A DNA stretch of 64,000 bases from Bdellovibrio bacteriovorus. Lineage in GTDB: Bacteria; Bdellovibrionota; Bdellovibrionia; Bdellovibrionales; Bdellovibrionaceae. The stretch spans positions 682,001 through 746,000 of the forward strand of contig NZ_CP102930.1 in assembly GCF_025558485.1 (NCBI RefSeq), written 5' to 3'. Below are positions 42,962 through 52,846 of the stretch, piece by piece (the first letter of the stretch is position 1; each line of letters starts with the position of its first letter). Under the pieces are notes generated by a model, which worked only from the letters and a program-made list of their open reading frames with translations, did not search any database and had not been told where the DNA came from. The position numbers and the translations under genes are program-made.

Positions 42962-45918
42962 AAAATCTAAGACGACTTACTATTCTCAGTGTTGTTTGCC
43001 TCGGAGTATTAAATGTTCGTCTTGCACATGCCGACAAGATGAATTCCGGAACTCAGGATCTGGTCATCCAAAAGATGGAACGGGTCCTTTCCGCTATTGG
43101 CAAGGAAGATCCTTCCTGGGTTCCCACGCAGCAGCGTTTAGCCGATCTTTTGGCTGAACGTGCTCGTGATCGCTTCATGCTGGAAGTGGAGGCAAACTGC
43201 GACGGTTGCAAAGGCTCCAAAGCCGACCGTCAAAAGGCCATCGGAATTTATGAAGAGCTTCTTCGTCAGGTTCGTATCAACGAACATGGTCCGATCCTGT
43301 TCCAATTGGCTCACCTTTACGAAATGGCCGGTCAAAATGACAATGCCATCCGTTTGTTTGAACAAATCATCAAAGAAGCCAAAACAAAGAAAATCAATCC
43401 TTCGATTGTCTCCCGCTCTCACGCTGCTTTGGGTGATCTTCTTTTCCAAAAGAATAAATTCGTTGATGCCCGCAAAAACTACGTCGTGGCCCTGAAAGAC
43501 AACAAGCTCGAAAACCGCGCCCTGGTCACTTACAATATGGCTTGGTGTGATTTCAACGAAGAAAAGCTTTCCTCTGCGATTTCCATCATGGAAAATCTTC
43601 TGAAGAACAAACACCTGATCACTCGCGACACAGAAGAAGGCTCTAAATACGATCCTGTCTTCCATGCCGATATTATGCGCGACCTGGCGACGTTCTATTC
43701 CCGTAAAGCTATTACTGACAAAGAAATCAATGAGTTTGAGTCTTTGGCTCCGGCTCAGAACCGTAAAGAGCTGATGTTCCATTTCGCTTCTGAAGCGGAC
43801 CGCTTGGGCCAAAAACAAGCGGCTCACAAAATCCTGAACCGCTACTTGGAACAACCTGACCTGACAAAAGAAGAACGTCTGGAAGCCTTCGTGCGCATGG
43901 CACAGGTGAACTATGATCGTGGCCAGACGACTCAATCCACTCAAGACTTCGCCAAAGCGGCAGCGGCATTCAAAAATACAGGCTGCGAAGAGTCCAAGTG
44001 TGAAGAACTGCAAAAAACCATGAAGCGTTATGTAACAGAACTTCACCGCTCCAAGAAATTGAAGCCGGATCAGGATCTGATGAACGCTTACTTGATCTAC
44101 AATAAAACATTCCCTTCTGACATCGACATGGCGAACCGTGGTTCACAGATCGCAATGGAGATGGCGAAATATCCTCTGGCTATTCAGATCTATCGCAGTA
44201 TCAGCGAAAGCCGTTCTTTCCCCAAGAAAGACCGCGAAGCCGCTTTGGCTAACGAAGTTTCCGCAGCAGAAAAGTCCCAGGATTTGAAACTGCGCCGCGA
44301 AGCTTATATGCACTTCCTGAAATATTCCGACGATGACACGAAATCCTTCGAAGTTCGTTATCAGCTGGCATATCTAAGTTATCAGGAAAAAAATCTGAAG
44401 GAAGCTGCGTTGGCTTTCAACGAGCTGGCAATGGATAAAAAAGGCAATGCCGACCTTCGCAAAAAGTCTGCGGATCTGTCTTTGGATGCTGCCGCTCAAC
44501 TTAAAGATGAAGAAGCTTTGCAAAAGTGGGCCTGGGATTATTCTGAAAAGTTCCCGGCACACAAAGTTGAATTTGCAACAATGGCCCGCAAGGCCCTGAT
44601 GAATCAGGTGGCCGCTGTTGCCAACAACCCGAAGTCATCCGTATCTGAACATTCAAAACTGCTTAAGAAAGTTCTGACCACAGATGTGTCTGGCGCCAAA
44701 GCCAATGAAAAGATTCTTTTCTACAATAACATTGCCGTTCTGGCTCAGAAAACTGGCGAAGAGTCCACTTACGTTCAGGCCGTGCTGGCCCAGATTGCAA
44801 TGCCGGAAGTGCCGGTTTCCCGCAAAGACGAGCTACGTGAACAACTGGCGGCTCACTATGAAAAACATCTGGATTTCAAAAGTGCTTACCGCATGGCTTC
44901 TCAAGTTCAAAGCTCCAGGATGTCTGACAAAGACCGTGAATTCCGTCTGGGTACTCTGGCGGACTTGGCCGACATGAATCCTGAAAAACACTATAAGGCT
45001 GCTTTGAAAGCCGGTCTGAAGGGCGATCGTGCCCTGGTGATGAGATCCCGTTTAGTGCTGCTGTCTTCCAATCCTGTCAAAGAACTGAAAGCGCAAGCCA
45101 AGGATCTGAAAGCAAAACCGGATCTTCTGAATGAAACCGCTTTGTTGGTTTATGCTCGCACCATGGATAAAAAAGGCCTGAAGTCTGTCTTTGAAATGAA
45201 AGAGCTTCGTCGTAAATCTGCGGCTCAGTTCTTCCAGAAGCAGGACTTCTACAATAAGGTCGGCCAATTCCACCCAACAATTGCCCGTCATCAGCTAAAT
45301 GCGAAGAACGACCGCACCGTTCAGAAATCCATTCAGGATCGCATGGGTTTGACGGCAAAGGCTGACAAGCTTTTGAAAGAATCCCTGGCTCTTAAAGATA
45401 TTACGGCACAATTGATTATGTTGAATATCGTGGCTTCGGAAAATGACCGTCTGGTGCGTGATCTTGCGGCCCTGCCAATGCCAAAGGGTCTAAGCCCGGC
45501 GGAACAAAAGCAGTACGTTGCAATCCTCAAAGGCCGTTCCAAGCCCTATCTGGTGAAAGCAAGAACTGCTCGCCAGAAAATGGATGAATTGTGGGCAAGC
45601 TCTCCGGCCCTGGGGCAATTGGCAAACGAATACAAAATGGCCCGCCCGGAAATTCAAAAGCTCCTGGTGCGTGAAATGCAAATTCTGGAAGAGCTTCCAG
45701 GTCGTGGCCGCATGAAAACTGCGGTGTCCGATGCTTTGGGCACCTCTTCATTCACCAGCAAAGATCTGGTTTCCGCACGTAAATCCGTGTCTGAAAACCC
45801 ATCTAATGTGCGTGACCTTGAAAACCTGAAATACCTAGAGACAAAAATGGGCCACCCCCTGATGCCGTCGTATCTGGAAGCCCGTTTAAATCAAATTCAG
45901 AGAGGAAAAAGCCTATGA
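42958..45918 (+). CDS. Large exported TPR-repeat protein (AglT-like context)
   Basis: The 986-residue protein has a signal peptide (cut near LAHA|DK) and many helical TPR-like repeats (for instance AIGIYEELLRQVRINEHGPILFQLAHLYEMAGQNDNAIRLFEQI). A CDGC motif (about residue 81) with Gly lies just before the first TPR; the 361-residue TPR protein further downstream has a matching CVDCSGK. The protein is probably a periplasmic scaffold, like AglT or other TPR parts of the Agl/Glt machine. It is coupled on both sides by four-base overlaps. Confidence 0.82.
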   Translation: MKNLRRLTILSVVCLGVLNVRLAHADKMNSGTQDLVIQKMERVLSAIGKEDPSWVPTQQRLADLLAERARDRFMLEVEANCDGCKGSKADRQKAIGIYEELLRQVRINEHGPILFQLAHLYEMAGQNDNAIRLFEQIIKEAKTKKINPSIVSRSHAALGDLLFQKNKFVDARKNYVVALKDNKLENRALVTYNMAWCDFNEEKLSSAISIMENLLKNKHLITRDTEEGSKYDPVFHADIMRDLATFYSRKAITDKEINEFESLAPAQNRKELMFHFASEADRLGQKQAAHKILNRYLEQPDLTKEERLEAFVRMAQVNYDRGQTTQSTQDFAKAAAAFKNTGCEESKCEELQKTMKRYVTELHRSKKLKPDQDLMNAYLIYNKTFPSDIDMANRGSQIAMEMAKYPLAIQIYRSISESRSFPKKDREAALANEVSAAEKSQDLKLRREAYMHFLKYSDDDTKSFEVRYQLAYLSYQEKNLKEAALAFNELAMDKKGNADLRKKSADLSLDAAAQLKDEEALQKWAWDYSEKFPAHKVEFATMARKALMNQVAAVANNPKSSVSEHSKLLKKVLTTDVSGAKANEKILFYNNIAVLAQKTGEESTYVQAVLAQIAMPEVPVSRKDELREQLAAHYEKHLDFKSAYRMASQVQSSRMSDKDREFRLGTLADLADMNPEKHYKAALKAGLKGDRALVMRSRLVLLSSNPVKELKAQAKDLKAKPDLLNETALLVYARTMDKKGLKSVFEMKELRRKSAAQFFQKQDFYNKVGQFHPTIARHQLNAKNDRTVQKSIQDRMGLTAKADKLLKESLALKDITAQLIMLNIVASENDRLVRDLAALPMPKGLSPAEQKQYVAILKGRSKPYLVKARTARQKMDELWASSPALGQLANEYKMARPEIQKLLVREMQILEELPGRGRMKTAVSDALGTSSFTSKDLVSARKSVSENPSNVRDLENLKYLETKMGHPLMPSYLEARLNQIQRGKSL

Positions 45919-46196
45919 AACAGGTGATTTTTCTGGCCCCCCTTTTGCTATCTTTACTAGCGGTACCAGCTTCCGCGTCTCAAAAGGCGACAGGAGCGAA
46001 TAAGGTGAAAAAGGAGCAAAGCCATAGGCCCAAACTCGGCACCTCGTTCAAATTTGATGGCAGTGCCCTCAGAGGTAAGTACCAAAGTTCGTTAAACACC
46101 AAGGCAACCGTTGAGAATGACAAGCTTCTTGAGGATCTGCTGGGTGGTAGAAACCGGTTCGATGACAAAATCGACCAAGACGAGAAAAGAAACTAG
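45915..46196 (+). CDS. Small secreted protein in gliding operon
   Basis: The 93-residue protein has a signal peptide (ends ASA|SQK) and a polar mature part rich in Lys, Asp and Asn (LEDLLGGRNRFDDKIDQD). It overlaps the upstream TPR gene by four bases and the next gene starts eight bases later, so it is an integral operon member. Function unknown. Confidence 0.75.
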   Translation: MKQVIFLAPLLLSLLAVPASASQKATGANKVKKEQSHRPKLGTSFKFDGSALRGKYQSSLNTKATVENDKLLEDLLGGRNRFDDKIDQDEKRN

Positions 46197-46204
46197 GATT
46201 GAAT

Positions 46205-47437
46205 ATGAGTACTGCAAAGCTGTTAATTCTTGAAAATAGGCTAGGACAAAAAGTCCGCACCTTTGCTGTGGACTCTGAATCGCTCAATATCGTGTACTTG
46301 AAAAATAGTCGTCGTATTGAAGCGGTTTCCAACCTTCAAACTCTTGAATCCAATGAGATCGAATACCGTCTTTTACAGACAATTGATCTTTCTCAGATGA
46401 ACGAACAGGGCGTTGCTTTGGAAGGCCTGGGGCATTTGCGTCTGGCAGCCAATGGCGTTCCTGCGAACAGCCCCACCTATCAGCTTTCTGAAGATCAGGA
46501 CGATGAACAACTGAAAGTGGTTCTGAAAAAGACCACCTTGGCGCATATCGCAGCCGTTCTAAGTCTTATGATGGGCACCTGGATCTGGGCTTCTTATTTC
46601 TCCAAAAAAGAAGAACCGACTTTGGTTACAATCGTTCTGCCTAAAGAAGAACCCGCTAAAAAAATTCAGGAGCCTCGGGCTCACGTGAAGGTTTCTCAGA
46701 CCAAAATCAAACAAACTAAAAAAGTCTATCGCCCTAAAGCTCAAGCCAAATTGAAAACCAAACCTTACAAGGTGAATACTGCCAAAGCCAAAGATGTGAA
46801 TCGTATCGGCGCTTTGGCGGCTTTGGGCGGAACTCCAAAAGGGACTCGTGGTTACGAGGGTCTGGATAACAACTCCATGAAAGCCATCCGTTCTGCGGGT
46901 GTCGGCAGTGGCGGCGGCGGCGTGGGTTCCACAGGCCGTGGCGGTATCAAAGGTTATCTTCCGGGCAATGGCCTGATTGCAGGTTCTGCCGGTGAAGGCA
47001 GTGGTCGCGCGCAAAGTGCAGGTGGTTACGGCACCAAAGGTGTTGGTGGCGGTCGTGCAGGTTACGGCAAAATCTCTTTGGTGGGCGGCACTTCAGCTGT
47101 CAGCCTGCCACTGGATGAAGAAGCCACTGTTGAAGGTGGTTTGGATCGTGACCAAATCATCGCAGTTATCAATAAAAACAAAGGTCAGATCATCTACTGT
47201 TATGAAAAAGGTCTTCAGGCGCAACCATCCATCGGTGGTCGTGTGGCGGTGGACTTCGTGATTGGTCCGGCAGGAAGAATCACCACTGCCAAGGTGGCAC
47301 AGTCTTCCCTGGGTTCCCGCATGGTTGAAAACTGCATGTTGCAGAGAATGAAATCATGGCAGTTCCCGCGTCCGGTAGGAAAAGTAAATGTTGACGTTCT
47401 TTACCCATTTGAACTTATGCGCGTGAGCAGCCGCTAA
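46205..47437 (+). CDS. AgmX/PglI-type C-terminal-domain protein (TonB-like)
   Basis: The ATG at 46205 follows AGGATTGAA. The 410-residue protein has a soluble N-part (residues 1-110), one membrane helix (about 118-138, AAVLSLMMGTWIWASYF), a Lys/Pro-rich periplasm-spanning stretch, a Gly-rich linker and a C-terminal AgmX/PglI domain (DRDQIIAVINKNKGQIIYCYEKG; MKSWQFPRPVGKVNVDVLYPFEL). That tail resembles the TonB C-terminal fold. It probably couples the ExbB/ExbD motor to the outer membrane, as AgmX does in gliding motility. Confidence 0.85.
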   Translation: MSTAKLLILENRLGQKVRTFAVDSESLNIVYLKNSRRIEAVSNLQTLESNEIEYRLLQTIDLSQMNEQGVALEGLGHLRLAANGVPANSPTYQLSEDQDDEQLKVVLKKTTLAHIAAVLSLMMGTWIWASYFSKKEEPTLVTIVLPKEEPAKKIQEPRAHVKVSQTKIKQTKKVYRPKAQAKLKTKPYKVNTAKAKDVNRIGALAALGGTPKGTRGYEGLDNNSMKAIRSAGVGSGGGGVGSTGRGGIKGYLPGNGLIAGSAGEGSGRAQSAGGYGTKGVGGGRAGYGKISLVGGTSAVSLPLDEEATVEGGLDRDQIIAVINKNKGQIIYCYEKGLQAQPSIGGRVAVDFVIGPAGRITTAKVAQSSLGSRMVENCMLQRMKSWQFPRPVGKVNVDVLYPFELMRVSSR

Positions 47438-47449
47438 GAGAGGTACAAA

Positions 47450-48466
47450 ATGAACTTTCTTAAAACCACAATTCTAACCGTTCCAGTGACTTTGCTCCTA
47501 GCCGGTTGCGGTGATTGGAAGAAAGATCCTGTACCAAACTCCACTCTGGACACACTGAGAAAACATTCTCAGGATGTGATCACTCACGGTCCGGAAAAAC
47601 CACGCGAAATCACCAACACTGTTGTGGTTGAAAAACCCAAAGTGGTGGTAAAAGAAGAATCCACAGTTGACGAAAAATTCATCGTCATCACTCCGGATGC
47701 TCAAATGACTTTCAACGAAGGTCAGGAATCCTCCTTTAAAGTTTACGCTCGCGTCCTGGTTCCCGGTGTTCAGATCAAACTGACAGCTCAGGGTCTGCCT
47801 GAAGGTGCGACACTGGAAGCTTCCCAAAAGGAAAAAGATCTTTATATCCTGAAGTACAACCCGGCCCTTTATACCGTGGCTTCCACGTCCAACATGAAAG
47901 CTGTGAATGTGAAATTCATTGCTGAAGTTGTATCTGCAACAAGTCAGAACGCTGATAAACTTAAAGGTCTGGTCCGTGAAAAGGAAACGACTTTGTTCGT
48001 ATTCAAAAACCAGGAGGCCCCTTCTGAATTGAAAGTGGATGGCCTAGGTGCGGAAGTAATGCAGGGTCTTGAGACTGTTTTCACAGTCACAGTGAAAGTT
48101 CCGGGCATCGATGGTCGCAGCCAGCAAAAACCACGTCTGGTGGTAAGTTATGATGGTGTTAGCTACACAGCCGGGAATGACTTCCTGGAACTGGATGGTT
48201 CCCGTCACGTGATTGCTGATTCAAAACAAAAAGATCCTGAATACCTTGGGGACTCTCGCTGGAAGTTCAAACTGGTTTTCGATACAAAGAAAATCACTGT
48301 ACAACCACAACTGGCGAAAGATGGGACATTCATGGTGAATGCTAATGGGGTGCGTGTTCGCCTTAGCTTTAAAGTTTATGGTCCAAACGGACTGTCAACT
48401 CCAGAATCCCTGACTCAGTTGAAGATTCGTTTCGCACCTGAGCAGGCTTCCCAAGGAGCCCAATAA
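47450..48466 (+). CDS. Lipoprotein in gliding operon
   Basis: The 338-residue protein has a lipoprotein signal (VPVTLLLAGC, Cys20), then a Lys/Val-rich stretch and Ig-like beta domains (VITPDAQMTFNEGQESSFKVYARV; LVVSYDGVSYTAGNDF). Starts after AGAGGTACAAA. Its stop overlaps the barrel gene start (TAATG). It is probably an outer-membrane lipoprotein of the machine. No named family. Confidence 0.78.
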   Translation: MNFLKTTILTVPVTLLLAGCGDWKKDPVPNSTLDTLRKHSQDVITHGPEKPREITNTVVVEKPKVVVKEESTVDEKFIVITPDAQMTFNEGQESSFKVYARVLVPGVQIKLTAQGLPEGATLEASQKEKDLYILKYNPALYTVASTSNMKAVNVKFIAEVVSATSQNADKLKGLVREKETTLFVFKNQEAPSELKVDGLGAEVMQGLETVFTVTVKVPGIDGRSQQKPRLVVSYDGVSYTAGNDFLELDGSRHVIADSKQKDPEYLGDSRWKFKLVFDTKKITVQPQLAKDGTFMVNANGVRVRLSFKVYGPNGLSTPESLTQLKIRFAPEQASQGAQ

Positions 48467-49209
48467 TGAAAACAACACTAAAGCTTCTTTCCCTTTCCGT
48501 TATTGCCGCCGCTTTTATGGTGTCCCCGGCAATGGCTGCAGGCAAAGCCTCTGCAAAGAAAGCCACGCTGGCTGATGACATCGATTCTCTGGGTGGAAAT
48601 CAGGAATTGATGGAGATGGCTCAAAACATCAAATCCCAGACTCGCACGCGCATCGTACAGGACCGCATTGTTGAAAGACGCAACCGTGTTGAGTTCGGTG
48701 TTTCTTATGGCAGTGTTTTCGGTGGTGACTCTTACGTGAAAACCCAGTCGTTGGGCCTTGCGGCTGATTACCATATCACTCCCCGCTGGTCCCTGGGTGT
48801 TCGCTACTACGACTACGGCAATAAACTGACTGATGAAGGTCAGCGTATCTTCGATCAGGCTAAAAAGAACTATGAAGCTGGTGGACGTGCTTATGCTGTT
48901 GATATCGACTATCCGGAAAACGCGGCATTGGCAGTGGTAAACTGGTATCCAATTTACGGCAAAACCAGCTTCCTGGATATGGGTGTGACCCAGTTTGACA
49001 TTTACCTGCTGGCAGGTGGCGGTCAGATGACCCTTTCCAGCGGGACAACAAGCTTGATGACAGCTGGTGCTGGCGTGGGTGCATGGATCACAAAACACAT
49101 TTCTGCCCGTGCAGAAATGAGATACCAAACTTATAAAGACCAACCGGTTACAGGTTCCAGATCATTGGACACTGTTGTTGGTTCCTTGGGAATCGGATTC
49201 ATTTTATGA
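48466..49209 (+). CDS. Outer-membrane beta-barrel protein of gliding operon
   Basis: The 247-residue protein has a signal peptide (ends MAA|GKA), a coiled region with IVQDRIVERRNRVEFGVSYG, and an eight-strand barrel (VEFGVSYG, SLGLAADYHITPRWSLGVRYYDYG, and so on to LGIGFIL). The layout resembles the myxobacterial outer-membrane barrel group often found near AgmX-type genes. It likely forms the outer-membrane end of the complex. It overlaps both neighbours by one to four bases. Confidence 0.83.
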   Translation: MKTTLKLLSLSVIAAAFMVSPAMAAGKASAKKATLADDIDSLGGNQELMEMAQNIKSQTRTRIVQDRIVERRNRVEFGVSYGSVFGGDSYVKTQSLGLAADYHITPRWSLGVRYYDYGNKLTDEGQRIFDQAKKNYEAGGRAYAVDIDYPENAALAVVNWYPIYGKTSFLDMGVTQFDIYLLAGGGQMTLSSGTTSLMTAGAGVGAWITKHISARAEMRYQTYKDQPVTGSRSLDTVVGSLGIGFIL

Positions 49210-50291
49210 TTTCCCGTAGCATGTTTTTTAAGAACATTCTTATCGCTTCTTTGCTAGGCACAGCGTCCATCGCTGGCGCAGCGGCAGACCTGCAACGGTC
49301 AGAGACGCTTGTTCTAAAGAACTGGGGTCAGTCCTTTGAAAAGGCTCTTTCTGGCAAAGATAATACCGCAGCCTTAAAGCTTCTGGATTTTAAAGCTCTG
49401 GAAAAAGCCTCTTTGCCAAAATGTGTTGATTGTTCCGGCAAAGAATCCATGAAAAAAGCCCGTTTGGCCTTTGCCAAGGGTCAGTTTGATGAATCCTTGA
49501 AGCTGTACAATCAGATTCCCAAAGGCAGTGACTACTGGTTTGAGGCCATCGAAGAAAAAGGCTGGGCTTATTTCCGTAAAAATGATTCCGAAAAAGCTCT
49601 GGCACAAACCAAAACTCTGATCAGCCCCCAGTTTGGTGAGGTTGTTAATTCTGAAGCCTACTTCCTGCGCTCTCTGACCCAGCTAAGAATCTGTGATTAC
49701 AAAGGTGTCTTTGAAACTCACGAAACGTTTAAAGAAAGACAGAAAACCCGCGTACTGGAAGTTCAAAAGCTGGCTGAAACCGGCATGAACGAGTCTTTCG
49801 CCAAGGTTCTTGCTAAATCCGTGACTTTCCCTTTGAAAGCCTCTGATGTCGCGGAATCCCTTCTGACTTTGCCTGTGCTTTACTACAAGGACCTGGATCT
49901 TCAGAAGGAAATGCTGCGCTTCAAGGTTTCGGAAAAAGCTTTGGAAATCCTGAAAGACCTCAACACCCAGCCGACTTTGCAGTCTCAAGTCAGCAAGATT
50001 CAGCAGGAAAGCTTCGCGAAACTTAAAAATCGCATGAAGCAACTGGCTAAATCCGAATCTGAAGCCAACTTCCGTATTGTTCAGAAACTAAATCTGATCG
50101 AAGTGGAAGCGATTCAAAGAATTCATACCGACATGAAGCTGGCCCAGGAGCTTTACTCCAAAGGCGACTTCAACAAAGCCGGAGAAGATCAACTGGTCTT
50201 CATGGATGACGGTCGCCCTTGGATTGATGAACTTGATAAGTACGACGTGGCGGCAAAAACCTGCCCGCAGAACATCAGGAGGAAAATGTGA
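49206..50291 (+). CDS. Exported TPR-like protein with CxxC motif
   Basis: The 361-residue protein has a signal peptide (ends SIAGA|AADLQ) and helical repeats (ARLAFAKGQFDESLKLYNQIP; WFEAIEEKGWAYFRKND). A CVDC motif with SGK lies before the first repeat, matching CDGCKGSK in the 986-residue TPR protein of the same operon. It is probably a periplasmic partner or paralogue of that protein. The vWA lipoprotein gene is coupled by a four-base overlap. Confidence 0.8.
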   Translation: MISRSMFFKNILIASLLGTASIAGAAADLQRSETLVLKNWGQSFEKALSGKDNTAALKLLDFKALEKASLPKCVDCSGKESMKKARLAFAKGQFDESLKLYNQIPKGSDYWFEAIEEKGWAYFRKNDSEKALAQTKTLISPQFGEVVNSEAYFLRSLTQLRICDYKGVFETHETFKERQKTRVLEVQKLAETGMNESFAKVLAKSVTFPLKASDVAESLLTLPVLYYKDLDLQKEMLRFKVSEKALEILKDLNTQPTLQSQVSKIQQESFAKLKNRMKQLAKSESEANFRIVQKLNLIEVEAIQRIHTDMKLAQELYSKGDFNKAGEDQLVFMDDGRPWIDELDKYDVAAKTCPQNIRRKM

Positions 50292-51559
50292 AACAACTTA
50301 TCGCCCTTTGCATTTACGCTTCTGCTTTGATGCTGGTCGCAGCTTGCAGCCCGGAATCCAGCGGCATTATGGCTCAACAGCCGGAAGTGGCTCCGCCAAC
50401 TGTGGAAATCCCACAGTATGAACATGTTGAAGAACAGAAATTCACATGGATTACCGAAGACGGCGGTCAGAGCCAGCTTGATTTCAATCCGCAGGTGGAT
50501 ATTTTGTTTGTGACGGACAACTCTGAAAGTATGAAGTCCGCTCAAGAAAATCTACTGCGCAATCTGGATCGTTTCACAAACGGTATCAACAAAAATGCGA
50601 TGATCGACTATCACATTGGTGTGATTTCAACCTGGGACAGCTCTGATCGTTTCGCAAGAACAAAGAAAGATTCCTATCAGATTGGTGAGCTTCGTTACAT
50701 CAAGGACTCAAAAAGCCAGTCCTACAACAAGCGTTATGTAACAAAGAAGGAAAAAAGCATTCTTTCCGCCACTCTGAACATTGGTGTTGCACCCTATGCG
50801 CAGGGGGGGCCAGAGGACGAGGAGTTCTTTGCCCCTTTGACAGCAGCCCTGGAAAAATCCGGTCGTGGCGGCACAAATGAAGGCTTCTTCCGTCCTGACG
50901 CTCAGCTGGTTGTTGTGTTCATGACAGATGCTGATGAATTTAAAAATTCTCGCATCAGTACAGAACAAATGGCGCGCACTCTGCTGGACTTCAAAGGTGG
51001 CAAAGCCAAAAAACTTGCCGTTTACGGTGTTTTGGTGAAAGCCAAAGATGCTGATGAAAATAAAGACTGGGCGCTGCGTATTCACCCGAAATACAATCCT
51101 CAGTGCTTCGACATGAATCTGAAAACCCCGAAAAACAACGGCACTTGCACAGGGTTTGGCCCTGAAAAACTTGAAGAGCTGATCGTTCTTGCGAACGAGG
51201 AAAAAGGTTCTCCGGAAAGCATCAAGTCCAAGTATATCGTGGGTATCGTGAACAAAAACTTTGGTGATGATCTGGCCCGCATCGGTTCTGATATCACTAA
51301 AAAGACTTTGGCCAAGGAAATTTTCCTAAGTCAGCGTCCTCGCGTGGATGGCAATGGCGTCTTGCAGGTGCGCGTTCGCTACGGCACTGCTGCTGAACTG
51401 AATGCCGGTCGTGGTCAGATCATCCCGAACAAAGTTGCCGGAGGATGGGCTTACGATCCGGAAAATAACTCTGTTCGTCTGGGTGGCGACGTTGAATACA
51501 AGTATCAGGAAAATGCCCGCTTCGCGGTGGACCTGATCCCTCTTACTCTTGCGCAGTAA
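50288..51559 (+). CDS. vWA-domain lipoprotein
   Basis: A GTG start (50288) with AGGAGG upstream gives 423 residues with a lipoprotein signal (LMLVAAC, Cys20). A von Willebrand A domain follows: VDILFVTDNSESM holds the MIDAS DxSxS motif (Asp-Asn-Ser-Glu-Ser), then YHIGVIS, a Thr and LVVVFMTDADEF. vWA domains bind metal-dependent ligands, here likely on the outer membrane face. It is the last gene of the ten-gene operon and is convergent with a CxxCH protein by 17 bases. Confidence 0.87.
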   Translation: MKQLIALCIYASALMLVAACSPESSGIMAQQPEVAPPTVEIPQYEHVEEQKFTWITEDGGQSQLDFNPQVDILFVTDNSESMKSAQENLLRNLDRFTNGINKNAMIDYHIGVISTWDSSDRFARTKKDSYQIGELRYIKDSKSQSYNKRYVTKKEKSILSATLNIGVAPYAQGGPEDEEFFAPLTAALEKSGRGGTNEGFFRPDAQLVVVFMTDADEFKNSRISTEQMARTLLDFKGGKAKKLAVYGVLVKAKDADENKDWALRIHPKYNPQCFDMNLKTPKNNGTCTGFGPEKLEELIVLANEEKGSPESIKSKYIVGIVNKNFGDDLARIGSDITKKTLAKEIFLSQRPRVDGNGVLQVRVRYGTAAELNAGRGQIIPNKVAGGWAYDPENNSVRLGGDVEYKYQENARFAVDLIPLTLAQ

Positions 51560-52694
51560 TTCTGTTGATGAAGTCCGCCACTTCGGCGGACTCGTTAATG
51601 GCTCTTTGGCTGATTGCCACATTTCTTCCAAAATAACCAAAAGCTCTGATCTGCTGGGTGTTCCACACCTCGGGGCTTGTGTTGCCCAGGTTGTACTTGG
51701 CATTTGCGTAGATCTCGCTGCTCCACAGCTGATCAACTTTCAATTCCGGACGCTTGTTTAAGACCCATTGAATAGCTGGTTGGGCCACATGGCAACTGAC
51801 GCAATCCATATTTTCAGGAGTGAAGTTCTTTGGATTTTCAACACGAAAAGCAGCACGCACTTCTTTGCGAATCAGCTCTTCTGTGCCGGGTTCCTCCAGA
51901 CGAATGGATTCTCCGGTCAGGTTGCTGAAAGTATCCGGCCCTTTAGGAGACGGAGCAATGCCTCCCCCAGCAAAATGGTCGTGAGGCACAGCAAGATTGA
52001 TGAACGACTGAGCCATGCGATCACCCAAACGAGGCACACGCAACATCTGCAACTTGCCGCTTTCGGTCGGTTCAAAACCGGCAAATGCCCACATGTCGGC
52101 ATTTCCACGCAAAACCATGGCCGTTACTCGCGTGAAGTTTTCCGCACCCGCATACTTCAGAATGATTTTATTAAAATCCGCAAAAGCCGGAGCAGCATCG
52201 CCCTGCTCTTTCCAGGCCGGATGCACCTGCAAGGGCAGATAAGCCGTATTCACAGCATATTTCTTTTTCCAAGCGGTCAGTTCCTTAAGCAGACTGGCAA
52301 ACTCCCAATCCTGCAACACATAGAAGCTGTGCAAAGCCGCATCCACTGACTGAATCTCGTTACGGCGGGAAAGTTCCACCGGCTGCCATACCAAACGGAT
52401 CTGGCGCTGGCAGGACTGAGGCGTCGGCAATGGGAAACACGGATCAATGCGAACACCGACCACACGTAAAGCACTGTTTAATTCGTCACGACTGCGATCA
52501 ATGGCCAAAACAGGAATCTGATTTACAAAAGAAGTCGGCAACAAAGACCCACCGCGGGCGGAGCTTTCCAACTTTAGCAACGAATCTTCACCCATCTGGG
52601 TTGGCAAAGGCATCAGGTAAGAAACGTCATTTAAATCCCAGGCCGCCTGAGCCTGAAGCACCATACTACAAAGAAAAGCCGCAATGAATTTCAT
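51543..52694 (-). CDS. Secreted protein with a single CxxCH haem motif
   Basis: The 383-residue protein has a signal peptide (MKFIAAFLCSMVLQAQA). One CVSCH motif (residues about 300-304, MDCVSCHVAQPAIQW) is typical for covalent haem C. The rest is without a known fold; the motif sits in the last quarter and a His/Met axial ligand cannot be assigned. Redox or peroxidase-like roles are possible. The end overlaps the vWA gene's end by 17 bases, in opposite direction. Confidence 0.75.
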   Translation of the reverse strand: MKFIAAFLCSMVLQAQAAWDLNDVSYLMPLPTQMGEDSLLKLESSARGGSLLPTSFVNQIPVLAIDRSRDELNSALRVVGVRIDPCFPLPTPQSCQRQIRLVWQPVELSRRNEIQSVDAALHSFYVLQDWEFASLLKELTAWKKKYAVNTAYLPLQVHPAWKEQGDAAPAFADFNKIILKYAGAENFTRVTAMVLRGNADMWAFAGFEPTESGKLQMLRVPRLGDRMAQSFINLAVPHDHFAGGGIAPSPKGPDTFSNLTGESIRLEEPGTEELIRKEVRAAFRVENPKNFTPENMDCVSCHVAQPAIQWVLNKRPELKVDQLWSSEIYANAKYNLGNTSPEVWNTQQIRAFGYFGRNVAISQRAINESAEVADFINRITAQE

Positions 52695-52798
52695 AGACTT
52701 TGTAGGTGCCTTGCAGACACCGCCAATTCAACTATATTCGCATTACTCTAAGCAGCATTTGTCTAAATGAAAGTCCGATGAAAACCTGGGAACAGAAA

Positions 52799-52833
52799 AT
52801 AAAAAAGGCGGCCCTTTTTAAGGAGCCGCCTTT
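52799..52833 (-). terminator. Intrinsic terminator of flagellin 2
   Basis: GGCGGC (about 52807-52812) pairs with GCCGCC (52825-52830), with flanking A/T pairs. The A tract at 52799-52806 is the minus-strand T tract. It ends the flagellin gene that stops at 52847. Confidence 0.85.
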
Positions 52834-52846
52834 GATTTTTAACTTA

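Noticed and set aside
43138..44046. 302-codon minus-strand frame
   Set aside because: Antisense to the TPR gene, with no start site and unnatural composition.
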